Shown here: positions 34,153 to 43,646 of the stretch, piece by piece
How positions within the stretch are numbered: position 1 is the stretch's first letter
How the letters are laid out: each line of letters starts with the position of its first letter
NCBI RefSeq assembly: GCF_031581025.1
Contig: NZ_JAVLCA010000017.1
Source of the DNA: Salibaculum sp031581025
Lineage (GTDB): Bacteria; Pseudomonadota; Alphaproteobacteria; Rhodobacterales; Rhodobacteraceae
Length of the DNA: 49,729 nucleotides
Strand: one strand, 5' to 3'
Made by a program: the position numbers and the translations under genes
The notes under the pieces: model-generated
What the model was told of the DNA's origin: nothing
Seen by the model: only the letters and a program-made list of their open reading frames with translations
Databases searched by the model: none

Positions 34153-35340
34153 ATGTTTGCAAACGGCCTGCCCTATCTGGCGATTCCCGGTCCCTCGGTC
34201 ATGCCGGACCGGGTGTTGCGGGCCATGCAGCGCCCCGCGCCCAATATCTATACCGGCGCGCTGCACGAGATGACCCATTCGTTGATCCCCGATCTCAAGG
34301 CCATCGCGGGCACGACCGGCGCGACGGCCATCTACATCGCCAATGGCCACGGCACCTGGGAGGCGGCACTTGCCAATGTCGTGGCCGAGGGTGACCGGGT
34401 GCTGGTGCTGGCCACCGGCGTCTTTTGCAAGGGCTGGGGCGAGATGGCCAGGGGCCTGGGGGTCGAGGTGGACCTGCTCGATTTCGGGGAAAGCGCTGCG
34501 GTGGACCCGGCCCGGGTCGAGGACGCCCTGCGCGCCGATGGGGCCGGGCGGATCAAGGCGGTGCTGATGGTTCTGGTCGATACATCGACCAGTGTGCGCA
34601 ACGACGTGGGCGCGGTGCGCGCGGCACTGGATGCCGCCGGGCATGACGCGCTGTTGATGGTGGACGCCATCGCCTCGCTGGGCTGCGATCCCTACGAGAT
34701 GGATGCCAGCGGCGCCGATGTCACCATATCGGCCAGCCAGAAGGGGCTGATGACGCCGCCGGGGCTGGGTTTTGTCTGGTTCAACGACAAGGCGGACAGG
34801 CAGCGCGGCACCCTGGCCCGCGTCAGCCGCTACTGGGATTGGCGCCCGCGCGTGGCGCCCGACGAATACTGGAAGTATTTCGACGGCACCGCGCCCACGC
34901 ATCACCTTTACGCCCTGCGTGAAGCCCTCGACATGATCCTCGAGGAGGGGCTGACAGCGGTCTGGGCCCGGCACGATGGCCTGGCCCGGGCCATCTGGGC
35001 GGCTTGCGAGACCTGGGGCGAAGGTGGCCCGTTGCGCCTCAATGTGCCCGATTCTGCGGCGCGCTCGCGGGCGATCACCTCCGTCGGGCTTGAGCCGGGC
35101 CAGGGCGATGCCCTGCGCGGTTGGGTCGAGCGCATGACCGGCGTCACCCTGGGCATCGGGCTGGGCCGCGACCCGGCCAGCGCCTTTTTCCGGATCGGCC
35201 ACATGGGCCATGTCAACGCGCATATGGTCCTTGGCGTGCTGGCCAGCATCGAGACGGGGCTGACGGCCCTGGATATCCCGCATGGCCCCGGCGGCGTGGC
35301 GGCCGCGAGCGCGGTCCTGGCCGACCTGGCGCAGGACTAG
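34153..35340 (+). CDS. Class V aminotransferase, alanine/serine-glyoxylate type
   Basis: This 395-residue PLP enzyme belongs to the class V group with serine-glyoxylate and alanine-glyoxylate aminotransferases. It has IPGPSVMPDRVLRAM near the start, GHGTWEAALANV (phosphate-binding region, 65-76), the PLP-pyridine Asp in LLMVDAIASLG (Asp171) and the Schiff-base Lys in SASQKGLMTPPG (Lys197). Exact substrate is not settled; photorespiration-like or serine-cycle reactions are typical. The gene is divergent from the phosphatase gene, and its stop TAG shares a CTAG with the stop of the small membrane protein on the other strand. Confidence 0.88.
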   Translation: MFANGLPYLAIPGPSVMPDRVLRAMQRPAPNIYTGALHEMTHSLIPDLKAIAGTTGATAIYIANGHGTWEAALANVVAEGDRVLVLATGVFCKGWGEMARGLGVEVDLLDFGESAAVDPARVEDALRADGAGRIKAVLMVLVDTSTSVRNDVGAVRAALDAAGHDALLMVDAIASLGCDPYEMDASGADVTISASQKGLMTPPGLGFVWFNDKADRQRGTLARVSRYWDWRPRVAPDEYWKYFDGTAPTHHLYALREALDMILEEGLTAVWARHDGLARAIWAACETWGEGGPLRLNVPDSAARSRAITSVGLEPGQGDALRGWVERMTGVTLGIGLGRDPASAFFRIGHMGHVNAHMVLGVLASIETGLTALDIPHGPGGVAAASAVLADLAQD

Positions 35341-35513
35341 CCCCGGCGCGCACCCAGCATCCGCAGGCCCAGCTCGATCCCGGCGGCCCTGAGCATGACC
35401 CAGAGGACCCCCGCGACCGAGGCGATGGTCCAGAAGGACATGAACATCAAGACCCCGACCATCCAGAGGAAGGGCGTTTTATAATTCTCGACCCGGTTCG
35501 GGTAGCGATACAT
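35337..35513 (-). CDS. Small membrane protein, 58 residues
   Basis: The protein starts MYRYPNRVENYKTPF, then a hydrophobic span (about 16-44, LWMVGVLMFMSFWTIASVAG and on), and ends LRMLGARRG. GGAGG lies 7 bases ahead of the ATG, a strong site supporting translation. One long or two short membrane helices fit; the positive ends would face the cytoplasm. It is too short for a common size cut-off and is easily missed. Its stop TAG lies on the palindrome CTAG that also ends the aminotransferase gene on the plus strand. No function is known to me. Confidence 0.7.
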   Translation of the reverse strand: MYRYPNRVENYKTPFLWMVGVLMFMSFWTIASVAGVLWVMLRAAGIELGLRMLGARRG

Positions 35514-35581
35514 GACAGCCTCCAGCAGTACCCTTGACGCAAGATTAGCCCCACGGTTGACGCAACGTCGTCAAAAATCAC

Positions 35582-36694
35582 CTAACGCTTTTTTGCATCC
35601 GCCAAGGCACCGGGCAGGGCCTCGGCCAGCAGGTCGAGATCCTTCGGCCGGCCCGCGCTGATGCGGATGCACCTGTCCTGCGGCGCCACGAAGGGCATGC
35701 GGGCAAAGATGTCCCGGTCCAGCAGGCCCGACAGAACGGATTTGGCCAAGCCCCCGTCGCCGCCGCAATCCACGGCCACGAAACTGGCCGCCGAGGGCAG
35801 GGCGGTCAGGCCGTTGTCGGCGGCGATCACCTGTATACGGTTGCGGGCGCCGGCGACCTCGGCCCGTACATGGGTCAGCCAGTCGGCATCCTGCGCGGCG
35901 GCCAGCGCCCCGGCCTGACTGATCCGGCCGATCCCGAAGTGATCGCGCACCAGGTCGAAGACGCCGATCAGCGCGGCGTCGCCGATGGCATAGCCCACCC
36001 GCGCGCCGGCCAGCCCATGCGCCTTGGAAAAGGTGCGCATGCGGATGACGCGGGGGTCTTCCGGGTCGATCTCGGGGGCGGTGCCCCGGGGCGCGAAGTC
36101 GATATAGGCCTCGTCCAGCACTAGCAGGCTGCCCTCGGGGACGGCCTCGACCATGCGCTTGACGGTGGCGCCATCGTGCCAGGTGCCCATGGGATTGTCG
36201 GGGTTGGACAGGTAGATCAGCCGCGCGCCCACCTCGGCCGCCTTGGCGATCAGGCGCTCGGGGTCCTCGTGATCGGCGGTGTAGGCGACCCTGTGCAACA
36301 CCCCGCCGTGGCCCGAGACATGGTAGTTGAAGGTCGGATAGGCGCCGTCCGAGGTCACCACAGGCGCGCCCTGCGGTACGGTCAGCCGCACCAATGACCC
36401 CAGCAGCCCGTCGATCCCGGCGCCGATGACGATGTTGTCCATCGCCACACCGTGCCGGGCGGCCAGATGGCTGCGCAGGTCGAAACTGGCCGAGTCGCCG
36501 TATTTCCAGACCTCCCGCGCGGCCTCCTGCATCACGCTCACCGCCTGCGGCGACGGGCCGAAGACGCTTTCGTTGGCGCCCAGACGGGCGCGAAAGGGGC
36601 GGCCGCGCTCGCGCTCCAAAGCCTCGGGGCCGACGAAGGGCACGGCGCGGGGCAGGCTCTGGACGAGCGGGGTAAGGCGGGGATCACCTGTCAT
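35582..36694 (-). CDS. hisC: Histidinol-phosphate aminotransferase-like enzyme
   Basis: This 370-residue class I/II PLP aminotransferase has ARLGANESVFGPSP (38-49), YLSNPDNPMGTW (161-172), the LDEAYIDF motif (193-200) and the catalytic Lys in TFSKAHGLAGARVGYAIG (Lys224). These are the order and spacing of HisC, the histidinol-phosphate aminotransferase of histidine synthesis. Related enzymes act on aromatic amino acids, so the specificity is likely but not certain. It lies apart from hisS-hisZ-hisG, downstream of valS on the same strand with about 58 bases between. Confidence 0.85.
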   Translation of the reverse strand: MTGDPRLTPLVQSLPRAVPFVGPEALERERGRPFRARLGANESVFGPSPQAVSVMQEAAREVWKYGDSASFDLRSHLAARHGVAMDNIVIGAGIDGLLGSLVRLTVPQGAPVVTSDGAYPTFNYHVSGHGGVLHRVAYTADHEDPERLIAKAAEVGARLIYLSNPDNPMGTWHDGATVKRMVEAVPEGSLLVLDEAYIDFAPRGTAPEIDPEDPRVIRMRTFSKAHGLAGARVGYAIGDAALIGVFDLVRDHFGIGRISQAGALAAAQDADWLTHVRAEVAGARNRIQVIAADNGLTALPSAASFVAVDCGGDGGLAKSVLSGLLDRDIFARMPFVAPQDRCIRISAGRPKDLDLLAEALPGALADAKKR

Positions 36695-36752
36695 GGCGCC
36701 AGACTGCCGCGCAGGGCGCGGGTTGTCCATGCACCCGGGCCGCCCCGGCGCA

Positions 36753-39700
36753 TCAGCCGATTTCCTCGAGCCGGGCCATGGCCGCCTGCAACTGGGCGCG
36801 CTCTTCCTGCCGCAGGGCAAGGGTCTCGCGGGCCTCCTCGACGACCTCCGAAGGGGCGCTTTCGATGAACTTGGGGTTGTCCAGACGCCCCGACAGCCCG
36901 CCGATTTCCTTGTCGAGCTTGCCCATGACCTTGGAAATGCGCGCCTTTTCGGACTCCACGTCGATGATGTCGGCCAGCGGCAGGGCAAAACTCGCACCAT
37001 GCGCGGTCACCGAGAGCGAGCCCTTGGGCGCCGCGGCGGCCTCTTCCAGCGAGTCGATGCGGGCCATGCGCTTGATCAGGGCCGCGTTGTTGGCCCAGGC
37101 GGTGCGGGCGGCCGCGTCCGCGTCCAGTTGCAGCACGGGGATGTAAAGCCCCACCGGCACGTTCATCTGCGCGCGCGCCGAGCGGACCCCCTCGATAAAG
37201 GCGATGACCCAGCGCATCTCGCGCTCGGCCTCGGCATCCACCAACTCGGTGCCGTAGCTGGGCCAGTCGGCATGGACCAGCATCTTGTCGCGCGTGCCCA
37301 GGGTTCCCCAGAGCTCCTCGGTGATGAAGGGCATGATCGGGTGCAGCAGGATCAGGCACTGGTCCATGACCCAGGCCATGGTGTCTTGCGTTTCGGCCTG
37401 GTCGGCCTCGCCCCCGTCCAGCAGCAGCGGCTTGGAAAACTCGACATACCAGTCGCAGACTACGTTCCAGACGAAGTGATAAAGCGCCGAGGCCGCATCG
37501 TTGAAGCGATAGGCGGCGAGGGCCGCGTCCACCTCTTCGCGCACGCGGGCGGTCTCGCCGATGATCCAGCGGTTCACCGTGGCCGTGGGCCGCGGCAGGC
37601 TGCCGTCCGACCCGGTGGCGCCGTTCATCTCGGCAAAGCGGCAGGCGTTCCAGAGCTTGGTGCCGAAGTTGCGGTAGCCCTTGATGCGATCTTCCGAGAG
37701 TTTCAGCACCCCGCCGATGGCCGCCATGGCCGCGTTGGCAAAGCGCAGGGAATCGGCGCCGTAATCCTCGATCACCGCGATGGGGTCGATGACATTGCCG
37801 GTGGTCTTGGACATCTTCTTGCCCTTGGCGTCGCGCACCAGCCCGTGCAGGTAGACGGTGTGGAACGGGTCCTGTCCGACCACGGCGTTCTGCATCATCA
37901 TCATCCGCGCGACCCAGAAGAACAGGATGTCCTGCCCGGTGATCAGCACGTCGGTGGGGAAATACTTCTGGTATTCCTCGGTCTGTTCGGGCCAGCCTAG
38001 CGTGCCGATGGGCCAGAGGCCCGAGGAGAACCAGGTGTCGAGGACGTCTGGGTCGCGCCAGACAGGGTAGACCAGCTTGGTCAGGTCCTGCGTGACGTTG
38101 TATTCGGCAAGGCCCGTGGCGAAAGTCTGGATGGCCTCGTGCTTGTCGGCCACCTCGATCACGCGGGCATGGCTGATCGGGTTGGGCACGTCGATATTGT
38201 CCTGCTCGAAAAGCGGGATGACCTCGTCGAAGCTGAAGGCGCAATGGCTGACCTCCTGCCGATGCAGCATCCCGCCCTCGGTCAGAAGCTCCAGCAGGCG
38301 GACCTCGTCCAGCGCGCCGCTGGCGTTCAGGTCGTCCTCGACGCCAAGGTTCAGCCCATACCAGACCGGGATCTGGTGCCCCCACCACAGCTGACGCGAG
38401 ATGCACCAGGGCTCGATGTTTTCCAGCCAGTGGAAATAGGTCTTCTTGCCGCTTTCGGGCATGATCTCGGTGCGGCCCTCGCGGACGGCCTCCAGCGCGG
38501 GGCCGACGACCTTTTCGGCATCGACGAACCACTGGTCGGTCAGCATCGGCTCGATCACCACCTTCGAGCGGTCGCCGAAGGGCTGCATGATTTTCTTGTC
38601 CTCGACCGCGATCATCAGGCCCTCGGCGTCGATGTCCGCGACCACGCGCTTGCGGGCCTCGAAACGGTCCAGCCCGCGATAGGCCTCGGGGACGAGGTTG
38701 ATCGCGTCGACCTGCGCCATGGTGAACTCCGCACCACGGGCAAGATCCTGCGCGCGCCCGGCCTCCTCGGCGTAAGGCGCGCCGTCGGCCCGCATGTGCC
38801 CGCTGGTGTCCATCAGGCGATACATCGGGATGCCGCCGCGCCTGGCGACCTCGTAGTCGTTGAAATCATGCGCGCCGGTGATCTTGACCGCGCCCGACCC
38901 GAAGGCGGGGTCGGGGTAGCTGTCGGTGATGATCGGGATCAGGCGGCGGTGTTCCTTGGGGCCGACCGGGATTTCGCACAGCTTGCCGACGATGGGGGCA
39001 TAGCGCGCATCATCGGGATGCACGGCAACGGCCCCGTCGCCCAGCATCGTCTCGGGGCGCGTGGTGGCGATGGAGATGTAGTCGCGCTTTTCCTCCAGCA
39101 CGACGGTGCCGTCTTCGTCTTTCTCGATGTAGGTGTAGGTCTCGCCGCCGGCCAGCGGGTACTTGAAGTGCCACATGTGGCCGTCGACCTCGATGTTCTC
39201 GACCTCCAGGTCGGAAATCGCCGTCTCGAAATGCGGGTCCCAGTTGACCAGCCGCTTGCCGCGGTAGATCAGCCCCTTGCGGTGCATGTCCACGAAGACC
39301 TTGATGACGGCATCGTGGAAATTGCCCTCGTTGCCCGCGGGCGCGCCGGGGGCGCCGGACATGGTGAAGGCGTTGCGCGACCAGTCGCAGGAGGCGCCGA
39401 GCCGCTTGAGCTGGTCGATGATCTGGCCGCCGTACTGGTCCTTCCATTCCCAGACCTTGGCCAGGAAGTCCTCGCGGCTCAGGTCGGTGCGGCGCAGGCC
39501 TTCTTCGGCCTTGAGCTTCTTTTCCACCTGCAGCTGCGTGGCGATGCCGGCATGGTCCTGCCCGGGCTGCCAGAGCGTGTCAAAGCCGCGCATCCGGTGC
39601 CAGCGGATCAGGATGTCCTGCAGGGTGTTGTTGAAGGCATGGCCCAGGTGCAGCGCCCCGGTCACGTTGGGCGGCGGGATCATGATGGAAAAGGTCTCGT

Positions 39701-39803
39701 CGCGCGTGGCATTGGCACCCGCGGCGAAGGCGCCGCTGTCTTCCCAGGCCTTGTAGATGCGCGGTTCCGCCTGTTGGGCGTCAAAGGTCTTTTCCATGGG
39801 CAT
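36753..39803 (-). CDS. valS: Valyl-tRNA synthetase
   Basis: ValS charges tRNA-Val and edits threonine. The 1,016-residue protein has the class I HIGH motif within PPPNVTGALHLGHAFNN and the KMSKS-type GKKMSKTTGNVIDP. The editing domain between shows ISIATTRPETMLGDGAVAVHP. The C-terminal half has the anticodon domain and ends in a coiled-coil arm (about 955-1016). This is the expected order. Two ATGs, 39803 and 39797, are close together; I use the first. The orphan molybdenum hydroxylase gene is divergent. Confidence 0.96.
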   Translation of the reverse strand: MPMEKTFDAQQAEPRIYKAWEDSGAFAAGANATRDETFSIMIPPPNVTGALHLGHAFNNTLQDILIRWHRMRGFDTLWQPGQDHAGIATQLQVEKKLKAEEGLRRTDLSREDFLAKVWEWKDQYGGQIIDQLKRLGASCDWSRNAFTMSGAPGAPAGNEGNFHDAVIKVFVDMHRKGLIYRGKRLVNWDPHFETAISDLEVENIEVDGHMWHFKYPLAGGETYTYIEKDEDGTVVLEEKRDYISIATTRPETMLGDGAVAVHPDDARYAPIVGKLCEIPVGPKEHRRLIPIITDSYPDPAFGSGAVKITGAHDFNDYEVARRGGIPMYRLMDTSGHMRADGAPYAEEAGRAQDLARGAEFTMAQVDAINLVPEAYRGLDRFEARKRVVADIDAEGLMIAVEDKKIMQPFGDRSKVVIEPMLTDQWFVDAEKVVGPALEAVREGRTEIMPESGKKTYFHWLENIEPWCISRQLWWGHQIPVWYGLNLGVEDDLNASGALDEVRLLELLTEGGMLHRQEVSHCAFSFDEVIPLFEQDNIDVPNPISHARVIEVADKHEAIQTFATGLAEYNVTQDLTKLVYPVWRDPDVLDTWFSSGLWPIGTLGWPEQTEEYQKYFPTDVLITGQDILFFWVARMMMMQNAVVGQDPFHTVYLHGLVRDAKGKKMSKTTGNVIDPIAVIEDYGADSLRFANAAMAAIGGVLKLSEDRIKGYRNFGTKLWNACRFAEMNGATGSDGSLPRPTATVNRWIIGETARVREEVDAALAAYRFNDAASALYHFVWNVVCDWYVEFSKPLLLDGGEADQAETQDTMAWVMDQCLILLHPIMPFITEELWGTLGTRDKMLVHADWPSYGTELVDAEAEREMRWVIAFIEGVRSARAQMNVPVGLYIPVLQLDADAAARTAWANNAALIKRMARIDSLEEAAAAPKGSLSVTAHGASFALPLADIIDVESEKARISKVMGKLDKEIGGLSGRLDNPKFIESAPSEVVEEARETLALRQEERAQLQAAMARLEEIG

Positions 39804-39935
39804 GATCTGTCTTTCCTGACTGTCGCAGCCCCCCTGTAACCCGCCGGGGCGGCGGCGAAAAGAGGGACTGGCCGCACGGGCTGGACACGGCCCTTGGAAC
39901 CGCTAGGGTCTCGGCAACAGACAGGAGAGGCCAGC

Positions 39936-42248
39936 ATGGAAAAATTCGGCAAATCCCAACCGGTCCGCCGGGTCGAGGACCAGCGCTTTCTCACCGGCCA
40001 TGGCCGCTACGTCGACGATATCGTGCCGCAGGGCGCCTTGCGGGCGGTCTTCCTACGCGCGCCCGTGGGCCACGCGCGGATCACCGAGCTGGACGTCGCC
40101 GAGGCGCGCGACGCCCCCGGGGTGCACCTCGTGCTGACCCTGGCCGACCTCGAGGCCGAGGGCCTGCAGGTGACCATGAAAAGCACCGCCGTGCGCATGG
40201 CTGACGGCAGCCGCGGGGCGCGCCCCGAGCGGCCCCTGCTGGCAGGTGACCGGGTGCGCTACGTGGGCGAGGCCATCGCCATGGTCGTGGCCGAGACCCT
40301 GCAACAGGCCCGTGACGCCGCCGAGCTGATCACGCTGGACTTCGAGGACGAGCCGGCGCATGTCGAGCTGGCCCCCGGCGGGCCGCAATTGCACGAGAGC
40401 GTTCCCGACAACATCGCCTTCGACTGGGACCTGGGCGACGCCGCGGCGGTGGACAGCGCCATCGCGGGGGCGGCGCATGTCCTGACCTACGAGATCGCCG
40501 ACAACCGTGTCATCGTCAATTCCATGGAACCGCGCGGCACCTATGCCGAGCCCGAGGGCAACGGCCGCCTGCACATCGCGGTGAACGGGCAGGGGGTCTG
40601 GGGGCCCAAGGCCAGCGCCGCGCGGCACCTGGGCCTGCCGCCCGAGGATATCCGCGTGACCAATCCCGACACCGGTGGCGGGTTCGGCATGAAGGGCATG
40701 GACCACCCCGAGACCTTCGTGGTCGCCCAGGCGGCCCGGATGCTCAACCGCCCCGTCCGCTGGATGTCCGAACGCACCGAGGCCATGCTCAGCGACAACG
40801 CCGGGCGCGATCTGACCACCACGGCCACGCTGGCCTTCGACGCCGATCACCGGCTTGTCGGCTACCGGCTGGATACCCTGGCGAATCTAGGGGCTTACAA
40901 TTCGCAGTTCGCCCAGCCGATCCAGACCGATCTGTTCTCGAAGGTGGCGCCGGGGGTCTATGATTTCCAGGCGATCCACCTGCGCTGCCGCGGCATCTAT
41001 ACCAACACCGCGCCGGTCGATGCCTATCGCGGCGCGGGCCGGCCCGAGGCGATCTACGTGCTGGAACGGGCCATGGACTATGCCGCCCGCGACCTCGGCG
41101 TCGATCCCTGGCAGTTGCACCGGCGCAACTTCATCCCGGCCGACAAATTCCCTTATACATCCGCGACCGGACAGCCCTACGACGTGGGCGATTTTCACCG
41201 TGTCCTTGACCGTTTGGAACAAAACGCCGACCGTGCCGGTTTTGCCGCCCGCCGCGCTGCGTCCGAGGCGTGCGGCCGCCTGCGCGGCATGGGCCTGTGT
41301 TACTACATCGAGAGCATCCTGGGCGATCCCGAGGAAACCGCCCGGGTCGATTTCAACGCCGATGGCACCGCCTCGATCTTCGTGGGCACCCAGTCCAACG
41401 GACAGGGCCACGAGACCGTCTTTGCCCAGTTCCTCGCCGACCAGACCGGCATCCCGTCCGACCGTATCTCGGTGGTGCAGGGCGACAGCGACCTGATCGC
41501 CCAAGGCGGCGGCACCGGGGGATCGCGCTCGGTCACGGTGCAGAACACCGCCACGCTGGGCGCGGTCGCGGCCATCACCGAGGCTTTCGCCGGCTACCTG
41601 GCCGAAAAGGAGGGTGTCGCCGCCGAGGTCATCAGCTTTGACGACGAACGCTTCCGCATTCCCGGCTCGAACCTCACGCCGACCATGCTGGAGGTCGCCG
41701 AGATGGCCCGCGCCGAGGGGCGCGGCGACCTGCTGAGCCAGTCGCGGACCACCAAGCTGGAAAACCGGTCCTTCCCCAACGGCGCCCATGTGGCCGAGGT
41801 CGAGATCGACCCGGAGACGGGCAAGGTGACGCTGGACCGCTACACGGTGGTTGACGATTTCGGCAATCTCATCAACCCCATGCTGGTCGAGGGCCAGGTC
41901 CACGGCGGGGTGGTGCAGGGGGTCGGACAGGCGCTGACCGAACAGGCCCATTACGATGCCGAAGGGCAGCTGACCACGGCAACCTTCATGGACTACGCCA
42001 TGCCGCGGGCCGATGATGTGCCCATGTTCCGCTTCGACACCGAGTCCACGCCCTCGCTCTACAATCCCATGGGCATGAAGGGCTGCGGCGAGGCCGGGAC
42101 GGTGGGGTCCATGGCCGCCACGTCCAACGCCGTGCTCGATGCGCTGTCTTCGCGCGGTGTCGCCCGGGCCGACATGCCCTTCACGCCGCATCGGGTCTGG
42201 CAGTTGCTGCACGAGGCGGAAAACGGGGCGGAGCATGGGGTTTCGTGA
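39936..42248 (+). CDS. Orphan CoxL-type molybdopterin hydroxylase subunit
   Basis: This 770-residue protein belongs to the large subunits of the xanthine oxidase/CO dehydrogenase family. It shows LTGHGRYVDDI near the start, GGGFGMKG and the active-site loop AYRGAGR (363-369), which is the form II (CODH-like) type, not the AYXCSFR of true CO dehydrogenase. Catalytic Glu719 lies in MKGCGEAGTVGS. The matching iron-sulfur and FAD subunits are not in the next genes; the xdhA in the window is 19 kb away and belongs with xdhB. AGGAG precedes the ATG. It overlaps the DUF2235 gene by 14 bases. Confidence 0.9.
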   Translation: MEKFGKSQPVRRVEDQRFLTGHGRYVDDIVPQGALRAVFLRAPVGHARITELDVAEARDAPGVHLVLTLADLEAEGLQVTMKSTAVRMADGSRGARPERPLLAGDRVRYVGEAIAMVVAETLQQARDAAELITLDFEDEPAHVELAPGGPQLHESVPDNIAFDWDLGDAAAVDSAIAGAAHVLTYEIADNRVIVNSMEPRGTYAEPEGNGRLHIAVNGQGVWGPKASAARHLGLPPEDIRVTNPDTGGGFGMKGMDHPETFVVAQAARMLNRPVRWMSERTEAMLSDNAGRDLTTTATLAFDADHRLVGYRLDTLANLGAYNSQFAQPIQTDLFSKVAPGVYDFQAIHLRCRGIYTNTAPVDAYRGAGRPEAIYVLERAMDYAARDLGVDPWQLHRRNFIPADKFPYTSATGQPYDVGDFHRVLDRLEQNADRAGFAARRAASEACGRLRGMGLCYYIESILGDPEETARVDFNADGTASIFVGTQSNGQGHETVFAQFLADQTGIPSDRISVVQGDSDLIAQGGGTGGSRSVTVQNTATLGAVAAITEAFAGYLAEKEGVAAEVISFDDERFRIPGSNLTPTMLEVAEMARAEGRGDLLSQSRTTKLENRSFPNGAHVAEVEIDPETGKVTLDRYTVVDDFGNLINPMLVEGQVHGGVVQGVGQALTEQAHYDAEGQLTTATFMDYAMPRADDVPMFRFDTESTPSLYNPMGMKGCGEAGTVGSMAATSNAVLDALSSRGVARADMPFTPHRVWQLLHEAENGAEHGVS

Positions 42249-43314
42249 CCGGCTCCTTTCGCTTCTGGGTCGCGGCCCCCGGGCCGAGGCCGGCTCGCCG
42301 CGTCACCGAGGGCCCGCGACCCATGTGATCGTGATCGACGGCACGATGTCGTCGCTGGTCGACGGCAACGAGAGCCACGCCGGCCAGCTCTACAAGCTGA
42401 TCCTCGAGGCCGGACGCAGCGCCAACCTGACGGTCTACTACGAGGCCGGCATCCAGTGGCGCGACTGGTCGCGCACGATAGACGTGATGATGGGCCGCGG
42501 CATCAACCGCCAGATCCAGCGCGCCTACGGCGTGCTGGCCTCGCGCTATCGGCCCGGCGACCGGATCATCCTGGCCGGGTTCTCGCGCGGGGCCTACGCG
42601 GTGCGGTCCCTGGCCGGGATCGTGGATCTGGTGGGGCTGGTGCGCGCCGACTGCGCGACCGAGCGGATGGTCCGCCAGGCCTATCGCCACTACCGCGCCG
42701 GGGCGCGCGGCCCGGTGGCCGAGACCTTTCGGCGCGACTACTGCCTGCACCCGGTCGAGATCGAGGCCGTTGCCGTCTGGGATACGGTCAAGGCGCTGGG
42801 CCTGCGCCTGCCGCTGTTGTGGCCCGTGACCGAGGAAAAGCACAGGTTTCACAACCATGCGCTTGGCCCCGCCACCCGGCACGGGTTCCACGCGCTCGCC
42901 CATGACGAAACGCGCGAGGCCTATGCCCCCGTCCTCTGGGCCTGTCCGCCCGAGCGTAAGGCGCGGGTCGAACAGGTCTGGTTCCGGGGCACCCATGGCG
43001 ATGTGGGCGGCCAGCTGGGCGGCTTTTACCCGGCGCGGCCGCTGTCGAATATCTCGCTGGTCTGGATGCTGGAACGCCTCGAGGGCTGCGGCCTGCCCCT
43101 GCCGGAGGACTGGCGCGCCCGCTTCCCCTGCGACCCTGACGGCCCCTCGGTCGGGACCTGGCGGGGCTGGACCAAGCTGTTCTGGCTGCGCAAGCCGCGC
43201 ATGGTGGCGCGCGACCGCTCCGAGAGCCTTCATCCCACCCTGGCCGCGCGCCTGCCCGGCGATGCGGCGGGGCCGACGGCGGATCGCGCCCAGGGCGTTT
43301 CGGGAAAAACCTGA
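42235..43314 (+). CDS. DUF2235 family alpha/beta hydrolase-like protein
   Basis: This 359-residue protein has the DUF2235 pattern: VIVIDGTMSSL at the start (31-41), then NLTVYYEAGIQW, then the nucleophile elbow ILAGFSRGAYAVRSLAG (Ser117 in GFSRG), and later RGTHGDVGGQLGG with the expected active-site Asp/His region. DUF2235 includes T6SS phospholipase effectors of the Tle1 type as well as proteins of unknown role. No secretion genes are nearby. It begins within the end of the molybdenum hydroxylase gene and is probably coupled with it; a functional link between them is unknown. Confidence 0.85.
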   Translation: MGFRDRLLSLLGRGPRAEAGSPRHRGPATHVIVIDGTMSSLVDGNESHAGQLYKLILEAGRSANLTVYYEAGIQWRDWSRTIDVMMGRGINRQIQRAYGVLASRYRPGDRIILAGFSRGAYAVRSLAGIVDLVGLVRADCATERMVRQAYRHYRAGARGPVAETFRRDYCLHPVEIEAVAVWDTVKALGLRLPLLWPVTEEKHRFHNHALGPATRHGFHALAHDETREAYAPVLWACPPERKARVEQVWFRGTHGDVGGQLGGFYPARPLSNISLVWMLERLEGCGLPLPEDWRARFPCDPDGPSVGTWRGWTKLFWLRKPRMVARDRSESLHPTLAARLPGDAAGPTADRAQGVSGKT

Positions 43315-43646
43315 TCCGCGTCGTTGCGGCGGCAAATCCGAAACTGTCCTGGCCAGAGTCGCGGAGCCACCCCCTTGGCCTGCACCTGACCCCAGATGCT
43401 TTGTGAAGGCAAGCCGAAGGTCAGGAGACAACTACACCGAGTGAAACTGTCGGATGACGGCAGCCAGCCCGAAGCGGACGCGGTAAGTCGCTCGCTTTGC
43501 TGGCGCAGCGCCGGCAGGTCGGGCGGAAAGCGGGCTTTCGCGGCAATGGTCACGAACGGCAGCTATGCGCAGGGAGCTGACCCTGCAAAACTGCAAACTA
43601 TGGCCGCTTTTCATGACACACCCGGCCCCTTATCTGTACTACAGCA
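43315..43646. other. Gene-free stretch at the edge of the catabolic cluster
   Basis: No convincing gene is seen in about 330 bases between DUF2235 and the sugar kinase. The stretch around 43381-43460 looks like the non-coding debris left by old insertion sequences, but I could not find inverted repeats or a transposase fragment. It marks the change from the GC-rich core to the somewhat less GC-rich catabolic cluster. Confidence 0.4.

Noticed and set aside
33331..35283. 650-residue frame containing the phosphatase
   Set aside because: Only the last 228 residues are phosphatase-like; the upstream part is antisense to the aminotransferase gene and has shadow-like composition.
38139..39839. Long frame antisense to valS
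   Set aside because: The opposite strand has HIGH and KMSKS motifs of ValS; this one has none.
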